Positions 37,749-49,700 of a stretch of 64,000 nt of DNA are shown piece by piece. Made by a program: the position numbers and the translations under genes. Source of the DNA: Branchiostoma lanceolatum (Eukaryota > Chordata > Leptocardii > Amphioxiformes > Branchiostomatidae); contig NC_089725.1 of assembly GCF_035083965.1 (NCBI RefSeq), forward strand, positions 29,583,925 to 29,647,924, written 5' to 3'. The notes under the pieces were generated by a model, which was given only the letters and a program-made list of their open reading frames with translations, was not told where the DNA came from and did no database searches. Position 1 is the first letter of the stretch. Each line of letters starts with the position of its first letter.

Positions 37749-40700
37749 GTACGTTAGACTATAATACTGTACGTGCATGTATTGGGCTGATATCATATAA
37801 GGGTTGCACTGCTTTACTCAGATATTAAGAGCAAGGGAGGGTAAAGGTTGACCAAAACAAGCTGCAAAATTATCTAAATAGTAAATTTTAAATTGACAAG
37901 GTGGTGCAGCACCCGTTATTACAAAATGTTTACATTGCTTAGGGAGAGCCCTCGGTTTCACTTTCACTTTATAAGGAATGCATTGAAATTTTTTATGGAA
38001 AGAAACATTCCATATTGAAGCCTTTTTGGATCCGCAAAGAAGTCTGATTCCTTGGTCATGATTTTATTTTTCAGCTGTTTTTTTAGTAATTGATCTACTC
38101 AATATATCTCATAATCTTGAAGCATACCCATAATCTGAACTGGATTGTTGTTTGATTTGAATCATAAATACATTATGTGATTTTCTTATGATTTCAGGTG
38201 GTTGATGTCACCATAAACGGGCAGAATGTAGGTTTACAGATGAAGCTGGGGGAGGCGGGGGAAGCCTTCTTCGTGCAGGAGTCATCCGACGGCAGCCTGG
38301 TGCCGTTTTACCTGGCCACCTCACCCATACCCTCAGGTTGGTTTGGCTCTGCTTCCTTGACTATGCCATAAGGCTATGTTTCCTTGTTTGCTTAATTATT
38401 TATTTATTTAACCAGGGGATGTACATATCGCCAACATGCATTTTTCAATGAGCCCTGGGCAATTCATCAACAGTACATCAACAAAAGTAACTAAAAAGGT
38501 AATAAATCAAGCAACTGAATAAATTCTCTATAGACTTTGATGTTTCAGATAGCATCCACTTTCTTTCATCAGTGACTGAGAATGCTTTGAGAAACCAAAC
38601 GCATTTGCTGTTTTCAAGTTGTTTTCTCATCCGTGCAATCGGCCAATCTCTGGTGCTGTCCCTCTCTTTAAAGCAATCTGGGTCAAGGCTGACCTATGAA
38701 ACATTAATGCTGCACTATTGATTGTTTTAAGTGTCCCACTACCACTCTAGCTGCTACTGTGACAGGACAGCTTACTGTTTGTTGATTTATTTTTGGTGGG
38801 ACTTAATTTGGCTGTAGGAGGGGAAATGAGTGTTTTGTAGTGTTACAAATCGGGGTTGAAACAATTCTATAGTACAGATTGAAGTAATGAAATCGAAAAG
38901 CATGTTCACAATTGATAATTTTACGAAGGAGAGGTCACTGCAAAAATAAAACCACCAGTAATATTTCAAGATTTACAGTAGAGTCTATCAGGGTTCGAAA
39001 CACTTAATGTCTGTTTTCCACAATACACGATTAATAGTACTAAGCCAGTATTCTTTTGGACTTCTAACTTGCAAGTTGCTTAATGTTTTCTTCAGCAATT
39101 TCATGACTATGTCTGCGAATTGCAGGTTGAAAGCGGGTATTCCAAGGCCTGGTCGTATTGATCAGAAACTGTATGACGGTCATTTTAACCCAGTTAACCA
39201 ACACCATGCACCACTTACTCCCAGGGCTCAAAATACTGGGTGCATGTGCACCTTTGTGCACCTAGATATAAGTATCAGGAAAGCAATACTGTAAATGCAT
39301 TTAAGTTCGCGTGGTTTTTATTTCACGATAGGAAGAAAATGGAGACAGTGTTCGCGGTGGTTTTCAGTTCGCGTTTGAAACAATAGTCGCGCCACAGTCA
39401 TAGGTGGGCAAAAAGTTTTGCGGTGGTTTTAAGTTCGCGCTGAAAGTTCACCGCGAAAACCGCGAACATAAAACCACCGCAAAAATTTCTGCATTTACAG
39501 TATACTGTACTTTATTTGATGTATTACTTGTTTGAAATTTTGAAGTTAGCTATAGAATTGCAGATTGAAGTTCTTAAGAAAGGCAGTAGCGTCCAACTTT
39601 GTAATTGTGTTTTTGCTGACATTCAACTTTATTTTATGTGGTGCACCCAAAATTATTTCTGGGCACCTAATTGTTTTTGGCTGGCACCTATTTCCAAAAA
39701 TGAATTTCAAGCCCTGTACTCCTTATCTTTATTGTACTTGAATTTAATCAACTAAGGAATTTTTCAATATGTTAGATTTAGTTTGCGGTGATGAATTCTT
39801 CAGCACCAACTTAAAACCACTGCAAAACTTTTGCCCACCTATGACTGTAGCACTACTTTTGTTTTCAAACGCGAACGTAAAACCACCACGAACGCTCCAT
39901 TTTCTCCCTACTGCGAAAAAAATCACATGTATGGAAATGCATTTACAGTATGTTAGACTGATGTAAGGATCTCTCACCCCACTAAGGAAGTGGAATGATT
40001 GGCTCCATCATTCTCATTGGTATCAGCAGGTTGCACACGAGTCAAGTAGTAAAGTAGTTACGCATCGATCAGAAGGTAGAGACTGCCTCCCTGGGATTGT
40101 TTTAAACCAATTTAGAACCAACCCGAAGGTACAAACCTAATTTTGGCAGCAATTCTGTGTGCTCGGTTAATCTATCACTAGCATCGTGGGAGTGCTCTCA
40201 TTGAAGAAGGCGAATTGCTTCTCATGATGTGGGTTTGGGCTACATTTCCTCTCCACAAATGATATTATTGAGCTTGGTAATGATTACATTTACTTTTACC
40301 ATCCCCCGCAAAGACAAGTAAGTTTTTTTTGTGTGTCCAACAAAATATCTCCAAATGTCACAAGCAAATGTAGTGGGCATGTTTTTGTAGGAATGTATTG
40401 AAAACTCCAGCAATTTTTGTCTCCCTTTTGTCCCATGAATCTATCTTTGCTCCATTATATTAGGCCACGCCAATTCGATTTCTTAGTCAACGTTTTTTTT
40501 TTAATTTTAGCCAAAAAAAAATCATAAAAAAAGAAGGCTGGGTTGCAAACTTGCACCTGACCCTGTTCACTCCCTGAAACTGTGTGCACCAAAGTACAGA
40601 CTTTCCTCTGAGATTCTGTTTTCATGTTGATTTTGGAATTTAGAAGTTTTTCAAAAAATCTGTTAACCAAGAAATTGAATTGGTGTGGCCTTACAATGTA

Positions 40701-43700
40701 TTATATGCTTTTTCAAGTATGGGTGATCCATAACTCTTCAGTACTGCGGTCTTTTATTTCAGCAAAGTTAAACAGAGTTCACAATGATGAAACACATTGC
40801 TACTGTACAACAGAATTGAATTGAACTGCAACAAATCTCCCTTTTCCTCCTACCACGAAATAAAGCCACCGTGAAACTAAATGAATGTACAACATGTGAC
40901 ATCCCTGATTCTAGACAAAGATCACGTCTCCAATACTGAAGCACACAATAGAGTCAAGCAAGTCTGTACAAAGACCTCCCAATGACAGTAAAGAAAAAAA
41001 GTGAAGCGGTAGGGCTATGTCATATAATGTGACAAGTTCATCACGACTAGCCAAAACTATCATGCAAGGAACTGTCTAGGGGAAGAAGAGTAGGCAACGG
41101 AAAAGTTGGGAGCATAATATCAGAGGATGGGCAGGCATGGCTCCATGTAAAACATTAAGAAGAATAAAAAATTGAAAAGTGTGGAGAAAACTGGTTGCCA
41201 GGTCTTCTGTGGTGCCCCAATGGTCAAATAGTTAAACTAAGAGACAAATGAGATGAAAGACGAGATGACATCCCTGTTGCGTCTGTCCCCTACAGGTGCA
41301 GAAGAGCTAATGGAGGAGGGAGTCAGGAGGATGAAGGAGGACCAGAGTTTTGTGGAGGAGCTGTTCAGACACGTCGGGGTCCAGACGGACATCACGGCAC
41401 GGAACCTGAAACTGTCCGCACCCGGCAAGTCCGAGAGTGAGAGTAAGTCGGAGAGCGGCAGTTCTGCAGAAAAGGTACAGTATCTGACCCACCTTATCAA
41501 CCAGTATGGAGAACTGTTTTCTGTAAAATTAGATATGCTTAATACGATGTGTTGATTTTAACTTTGTCCTGCTAGTTAAGATTTCATAATAGGTCACTCA
41601 CTGCAATTTCTAACAAGACCACAGCACGTCCAGGTCAAAAAATACAAAAATTAAAGTTCTGCTGCAGTACCAAGGTCACATACCAGGGGGCCAAAAATCG
41701 ACCTGGAACTTCGGCTTCACAACACCTGCCCACATACCAAATATCATCGTAATCCATCAAGAGGTTCTTGAGTTATGCTGACTGCAGTAGTGCGGAAACA
41801 CAGACAGACAGACAAACAAACAAACACACACACAGACACACCCAAAAGTTAAACTATATCTCCATTTTTCATGGAGATAAAAAGTTATCTTGTATCTGTT
41901 ATAAAAAGGTTAAACTTCATATAACCAACATTGAAATAGTTGCGACTTTTATTTCATAATGTCATTTACCGACACAGATGAACTTTCATATTAAGATTAT
42001 CTTGTATCTTGTTTTGTCATTTCATTTGTCATGGTGATGTAAATTCGGCACCCGTGTCTGAGGGAGCTTCAGGTGTAAGCCTCAAGTGTCAAACCTCTGC
42101 ACCTAAAAGAATCCAACACACTTATCGAGAAGAGTAGGGGTTATGACCCGGTGTACAAAAACACAAGCCGTAGCAAAGCCACATTGCACTACCACTAGCT
42201 ACCTGAAAATGCATCATGCTTCACCTCAATTGAGGATGACTGCTTTATTACTTTACTATCTTGTACCTTAACAGGTGACCACCATCCAGGTCCTCTCGCC
42301 CGAGGAGGACAAGAGGAAGAGCGGGAGCAGTCTGGACGACTTCACCACGCCGTCTGACGAGATCCGATCCATCGCCGACCAGCTCAAGGAGCCCGATGGC
42401 GCTTCCAACGATCGCCCGACGACACCCAAGGCCATTCCGGGTCCGTCCGACGCTGAAGAAAAGAAGCATAATTCCGTCCTTGTGCAGACGGATGCCGTGG
42501 ATTTAGGTTTGTTTGTTGTGTATTTGCATGTGTACAAATATTTAAAAACAATATGAAATACAGGACAAAAAACATGCAGGGGGGGCAGAAGCCTATGTGG
42601 CTTTTCGTGGGCCTTCCCCTCGAAACTTGATGATATGGATGATTTAAATGGTACATCAAAACTTGAGAAATTAACAAAAGAAATAAGTTGAAATTATACC
42701 AGATATCCTCTATATGATTATGAATAAAAATTTAGTTACACAATGTCATGTAAAAAGAAATGAAAATCTTTGAATAATCATAATTACAGGAAATACGAAA
42801 TGAAACTCATTTTAAGTTATTGAGCACTATAAGTGTGTTACGGTACACCTGATCGATGCTAAACAGAATTTACAAATTGTGAAGAAATAAGTCAAATTAT
42901 ATACATTATACAAAAACAATAATTATATGAATTATTCTGTTATTAGGTGCGATGGAGAAGTTAGGGAAGGTGGAGGTAGAGTTTCAGCAGCTGCAAGTCT
43001 CAGACGGAGACGAGAGCGATCTCGGAGACGACGAGAGAAAAGGAACCTCCGACAACAGTGCCAGGAAACGAAAGATGAAGCGGAGGAGTCGGAACGAGTT
43101 GCGGAGGGAGTCTCCGCGATCCGAGCAGAAGGAGGAGGGAGTCTTTACGATAGACCTGGGCGAGGAAGAAGAAATTGACTTTGCCAAAAACGTCCATGTT
43201 CAGGCTCTAGTAAAGGAGGAGCAGAGCCGGCCTGACATCTACCCATACTCGGATGGTGACGCGACCCCTGCGGTACAGCCGTCGAGTCCCGTCGGCAGCC
43301 GCCCTCCCACGCCGAAGAGCGACACAGAAGTTGAGTTGCAGAGAAGGGGGTCAATAACCCAGACACAGGGAGAGATGCTGACGTGGAACTGGGGGGAGCT
43401 GCCCCAGGGCCCACACGCCGTCGCTTCGAACGATTTGCATTTCATGCCGATTCAGTCCGCCCAGGAGCAGGATTCTTTATCAGTTGACGGTGTGGATTCT
43501 GCCCAACTCTCTTCCTCTGCCCAGGCTTCCCCCAAACCGGGGGACGAGGGGAAGCCGTCCATGTTGGGAGGGGTGTTCCAGTTCATGCGACGGCCCTCCT
43601 CCAGAAAGGAGGACATCGAGGGTGGACTGTACCTCGATGACCTGGAGAGTGGGGCGATCGACCCCGAGGTGGCTGCGCTGTACTTCCCCAAGACCACCTC

Positions 43701-46700
43701 CCACCAAGCCATCAAGACGGCCAAAGACAGTCTGAAGGAGGAGGACAATTTCTCGGAGCAGAGCTCGCTCCCGCAGAGCCCTCACTCCTTCGGCGGTGCG
43801 TCAGGCGGCTTCGACAGCGGCACGGAGACGAACCCGATCTTCATCGTAGACGAGGCCACGGAGCAGGTCGTCGACCCCGCCATGTCCCTGTGCGGAGGAT
43901 TGACGTCCACGGACAAAGACATCCCGGACGAGAAATTCATGTCAGCCATCGTGACCCACAAGGACTTGTGCGAGAATCCCAATATCCTTAACCACCCGGA
44001 CCTGGTGCTGCGCATCGAGGGGAAGTACTACAACTGGAAGGTGGCCGCCCCAACGATCATGTCCTACGTCATGTTCCAGCAGCCCCTGCCAGACCTCGCG
44101 CTGAGCAGACTCACGGAGGAGCACCTGCCTGCGAAGAAGGAGGAACCAAAGAAGGAGGAGAGCGGGCGGCTGTCGTCGTGGTTCTCCTGGAGACGCTCGC
44201 ACAGCGAGCAGGAGGGCACCGGCGCGCAGAAGAGCGTGTCGTCTGCCACCAGCAGCCCCATCACCAGCGCCGAGAACAGTCCGATGAAGCACGACGTCAA
44301 GCCCCGGTCGCGCGACTCTACGTCGGACAGCGAGCAGGAAGGGCAGATGAAGAGGGAGAGGAGGGACAGGAGACCCTCGGGAAAGAAGCTGAAGAAGGTC
44401 ACCAGGCTCACGTCCGAGCAGATCTCCAAGTTGAACTTGCAACCCGGGGCAAACGAGATCGTCTTCTCCGTGACCACGCGTTACCAAGGCACGTCGCGGT
44501 GTAAGGCCACCATCTTTCTGTGGCAGCACGACGAGAAGATTGTCGTGTCGGACATCGACGGGACGATCACGAGGTCGGACGTGTTCGGGCAGGTGCTCCC
44601 TGTCTTCGGTAAAGACTGGAGCCAGGTCGGTGTAGCTCACCTCTATGACAAGATCCACCAGAACGGCTACAAGTTTCTCTACCTGTCGTCTCGGGCCATC
44701 GGCCAGGCACGCGCCACGCGGGAGTACCTCCACTGGGTCCAACAGGGCGACATTAAGCTGCCTAAAGGTTTGTATCTGTATATTCATTGTATAACTAGCA
44801 TAACTTTAACTGCCCTTCACCGAAACACACCATCTGTGCAGGCATGTGTTATATTACATCAAACGATGATGTTGAACTATAGGCATTGTTAAATCTTCTC
44901 TCTGCTGAAGCAGCAGATGGTTATATCACACTAAACGACCTGTCACACCTAACCATTGTACATCTTACTGTAAGAGTTGTTTAAAGCTATCTAGTGAGGA
45001 GACTTCCTTTACCGTAACTACATTTCTAGGGAAAAACGAATATTTGAGTACAATTCTGGGTTGATAAACCTAGTGCTTGAAGGCATGACAATTTCTTGTT
45101 TTTTTCTGAGCTGGTACTAGATACTTACTAGTTGGTATGTCCAGGGCAGTCTCCAGGGGTCCCCCGAAAGTGCGAAATGGAACGAAATGGAACGAAATGG
45201 AACGAAATGGAACGAAATGAAACAAAATGGAACGAAATGGAACGAACTAAAACAACATATGTAACATTATGAAATGAAATACCAGTAGATAACGAAGTAT
45301 AAGGAGTAGACTGGAACAGGAAGCATTTTAAATACAGAAGTGAGTGGTAAATACATAATTTAACGTGTTTTATTTCTTGAATCTATGTAATAATATTAAA
45401 TACAACGTTTTTGTCGCGTTTGTGTGGCTATATTCTTCCCTGAAAATGGAGGCGCCGCGTGCAAAGAGATCCGCCGCTCTTCCTTGTGTACCAACGATCT
45501 GCAAATGAACTGCTGCAAATAGCAGGGAAAACAAGCAAACGGAACTGATTATCGAAGTTAGGACTAGATTATACAGTAAGAGTTGGTGGTAACAGTGCAT
45601 CTCATAATTCACCAAGAGGGCATGAGGCAAGCGTTATTTTATTATCTATAAATCTCTCCCCCAAATGGAGCCCCGCATACAAATAAACCTGCATTGTTGC
45701 CAGCGCGACGGAACTGTGGGCGTGCTGCCGACAGGTTGAATCAAACCCCGACTTTCCATTTATTTAAATACGGTTTTAGTCCATAACTGGTACGTAGCAT
45801 ATGCATATCTTTCCAATTGTTCGGCTTAAAGTCAGACCCCTGACCCCTGAATGGACCCTTCCGTTAATGATATTTAAATGAAGCTCTGCGGCGCGTCACA
45901 CATTTCACACATTTCACACTCCATTCAAACACGGACGTGGAGTCCCCTGGAGACATTTATGCTTCCTTGTTCACGACAAAACAAAGGGAGGGTGTGAACG
46001 AGCAATGCATGTATTTCACGGTTCACACAACACGCAAACACGCTAGCAGTATACATAATAAGATTACGTTTGCCTCGTGCCCTCTTGGAGTTGCAATGTT
46101 ACCATCAACTTCTGCAATACTATTTCGGTTTGCTTGTTTTCCCTGCTATTTGCAGCAGTTCATTTGCAGATCGTTGGTACACAAGCAAGAGCGGCGGATC
46201 TCTTTGCTCGCGGCGTCTCCATTTTCAGGGAAGAATCTAGCCACACAAACGCGACAAAAACGTTGTATTTAATATTATTACATAGATTCAAGAAATAAAA
46301 CACGTTATATTATGTATTTACCACTCACTTCTGTATTTAAAATGCTTCCTGTTCCGGTCTACCCCTAATAATTCGCTATCTACTGGTATTTCATTTCATA
46401 ATGTTACATATGTTGTTTTAGTTCGTTCCATTTCGTTCCATTTCGTTCCATTTCGTTCCATTTCGCACTTTCGGGTGACCGGTCTCCAGGACCCGTCCTT
46501 TCGTCCCAAGACGGAAATTTGCTTGTTGGGGCGGAAATTTTTTTTTACCTTGTCCATCCCAAAATATGAACTTTATGACATCAAATTGATGAAAATGTAT
46601 CTTCCTAAGCTTAGAATGCCTAATTTAACAAGCAAATTTTCAACACATTGGCTCCCAAACAATGAGCGTGAAGGAAAAAAAGAAAAGCTGGAGACAGTCC

Positions 46701-49700
46701 TGGTATGTCCACCAGTTTGATAGTGGTCCATGTTCCCGTCAGGTCCGCTGCTCCTGGCGCCCAGCTCTCTCATCGTCGCCTTCCAGAAGGAGCTGATCGA
46801 GCGCAAGCCGGAGGAGTTCAAGATCAGCTGCCTGAAGGACATCCAGGCGCTGTTTCCGCCTGCCTGCAACCCGTTCTTCGCCGGGTTCGGGAACAAGGTG
46901 AACGACGTCTGGGCGTACAGGGCCGTGGACGTCCCCATCTCGCGCATCTTCACTGTCAACCACAAAGGCATCGTCAAGCAAGACGGACTGCCGGTGAGCT
47001 TACTGTATTATTGGTGTAAGATTTTTTTGGCGGCATTCAGAATAGTATATTTTGCTATGTAAGCTACGTGTGAGTTTTTGATTGACATAAGGGCCTTGTC
47101 ACATTTGTCGTAGGTCATCATACAATTTTGATGTCCTGGGATATCAAAGCAGGCTGTGACAGAACCAACTAAGACAGACCTTTCTGTAACAGGACAGCTG
47201 AAATTTCTACGACACATGCACGAATGTAGCACGGTTACCCCAAGAATTCCCAGTGTGGAATCGTAAAACAAGTGCTATGGATGTTACCGCTCCTAGAAAC
47301 TGTTGGGAACAAACTGAAAGAAAAGCAGGTGATGCATTGGGGAATTTTTAGAGCTCGCGTCAACTGCAAAAAATGTAGAAATCAGAGCCTCTGTCTTTTT
47401 AAAAAGTAGATTTGCAAGGTTTGTCCAGCATAAAGGTTGCGACAAGTTGCTTTAGGGCAAATTTATGGTACATGTAGGCACTTGTGCTGTAAGTATGTCC
47501 ATAGGAGGTTATCCAAGTATGCAAAGTAAGTGTGCTGTATGTGATGCATTGATGGAGCCTGCATAGTGTCCCTGACATTTTGGGAGTTGTGTGTCAGCTC
47601 CCAGTGCTGCTATAAGTGCTAAGCAAAGTCTCCAAGATAGACTGAGATTTTGTCAAGACAAATTTCTCATAATTCATACAGGCATTTTGAAATAGTTGTC
47701 ACAATGTCCTTGAACTTCCATCGTCTAGAAGACCTAAAGAAAACTACAGTAACTGTTCTACTAAAAACCACAAATCTCACTTATGATTGAAAACGTTTCA
47801 TTAGCTACTGCCTTCAAAGAACTACCCCCCCCCGCCAGTAATGTACATAGAATCATTCAGATTGATCTATATACTAGACATTTCTTGCATTTTGGAAACC
47901 ATGTGTTCCCTTGCCATTAGCCTTTGGACAAGAGTTTGCAAATAGAGATTTGATCAGTTATAACATTGGTGACTGTGTGTTGTGCCACCCCAAACCCAGG
48001 GGACTACTTTGCTTAACAAGGGGAAAAACGGGACCTCCTTTGCCCCTCCGGTAAGTCTGTCGGTTGAACAGCATCTTGCATGAGCCGGGCTGTTGGTTGC
48101 CTTGCCGACCATGCAGTTTTCCGTTTTTGGGTTCTCAAGAGAGTTGGCAGGGAGCCGTCTGAACTGCTGACCATTTTGTGATGGATTTCAGTCTGGCATG
48201 TAACAGCACGTTGGTAGAACGTAATGTGCATGTCCCAAGCAACCAGTGAATTGCTTGCTTCAATCAATAATCAGTGGCAAAGTCAACTGTCAAAATCAAC
48301 TGGACGCCGTCTAACTAAAGACCAGTCTGGTGCCTCAGTTGCCATGCGTTATCAGACATGTACAGGAGTTGATGTCTTGTACACATAGTTTAGTTACAGC
48401 ATAGAGTTCCTCACAGTATCAGCTGGATGTTTGGTCAAAGTTGAATCAGAATTTTTCCGATCCATTGCATACAATTTCATTTCCTTTACAACTTTTTGGA
48501 CACTTAAGGTGGGATATGCAACCACAACCTTATAGGAATCAAAAGGATATGTTCTGTCGAGATGTTGCATGTAACAGCATGGGCACCGTTCTAATGACAC
48601 CCTTGCTTCTGTGTGTGTGTATGTTTGTGCATGGTTTCTTCATCCTTTCACACTAAATTCACAGTAGTAGTACACATGTACACATTGACATTTTTACTCA
48701 AATTGAAATCAATGAATGAATGAATTACACCAAATAGCAGTTACTCGAGAAATTGGATAAAATTTGTCATATCTTAATACCTGGACATCTAACCTACAAC
48801 AACATAGCAATAAATGAACTGCTGATTGTCACTAGACTTGTTTAAGGCTTGAAAAGACTATCATATTGGTTGCTTAATTAGACTGGTACCATATCAAAGA
48901 AAGTCTGTCAAGGAAGATTTTAAGGAATTAGCATGTCCAACAGATGTAGGAGGACTGTTCATGTTAGGCTTTCAACTTGGCTAAAAATGATATGCTGAGT
49001 CAAATTGTACTGTAAGATTATAATGCATCTAAATATTGTCTTTACTCTTTTGACAGTTCAGTACAATGTTGGCTGGTGTTATATCCTGTATTATCATCGT
49101 AGTAAAGTGCACCTGGCATTTTGTAATAGTTTCTTTGAGTAGAGAGACTGAATGTTGTTTGGGACTGTGATGTAGGGTGAGTGCATGTCATGGCAAGATG
49201 CACAGTCCTGCATGTTCCTAGCCTGGGTACCATCCTACGTAGTAACAGCTGGCTCAATCTTTTCGCTTGCTAACCGACTTGACTTGACTTTATTTGGGAT
49301 CCACAATTAGCACAATAGCTATTCTTCGAAAGACGGAGTTAGCATGCAAAACGATTGACCCAGTGGTTACTACGAAGGATGGTACCCTGTCGAGCATATT
49401 CCTACTTCCAATGCAAGTATGTGTGATCACTGTGATGTAGCCTGAGTACCAACCTCCGTAGTGACCGCTGGCTCAAAAGAATTGCTAACCACGGAGTCTG
49501 ACCCTGCGCGTATCCGTAACGGCTGTCTCATTATCACGTAATGAGGGGGATTCGAGCTGCGTTTGGTGCCATTTTTCGTTCCAAGGTGTCCCTATTGCCC
49601 TGTTCGGGTCCAGTTTTGAAAGAATCGCCATGGCAACAGTTCTTAGAACCTACCCGTTACGAAGAACAGTGTGGCATGGGGAGGAGCTTAGACGAATGGG

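Larger units (their letters stand above)
38337..41295 (+). other. Lipin intron 3, mostly mobile-element relics
   Basis: Contains relics at 38497-38580 (same family as 1-95 and 24073-24165), 38851-38985, a GGGCTC element (39224-39713) with a nested MITE, a second CTGTAAATGCA element (39775-39950) and a LINE 3' relic (40960-41255). No coding exon is seen. Confidence 0.6.
44768..46742 (+). other. Lipin intron 6
   Basis: A 2.0-kb intron made largely of the foldback element (45158-46480) and the dispersed repeat to its right. Nothing coding was recognised. Confidence 0.8.

Noticed and set aside
43942..44787. 281-codon open frame on the minus strand and several other long antisense frames inside the lipin exon
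   Set aside because: They are mirror frames of a GC-rich coding exon. The plus frame matches lipin domains and splices correctly; the antisense protein has Leu/Arg/His-biased composition and no domain.
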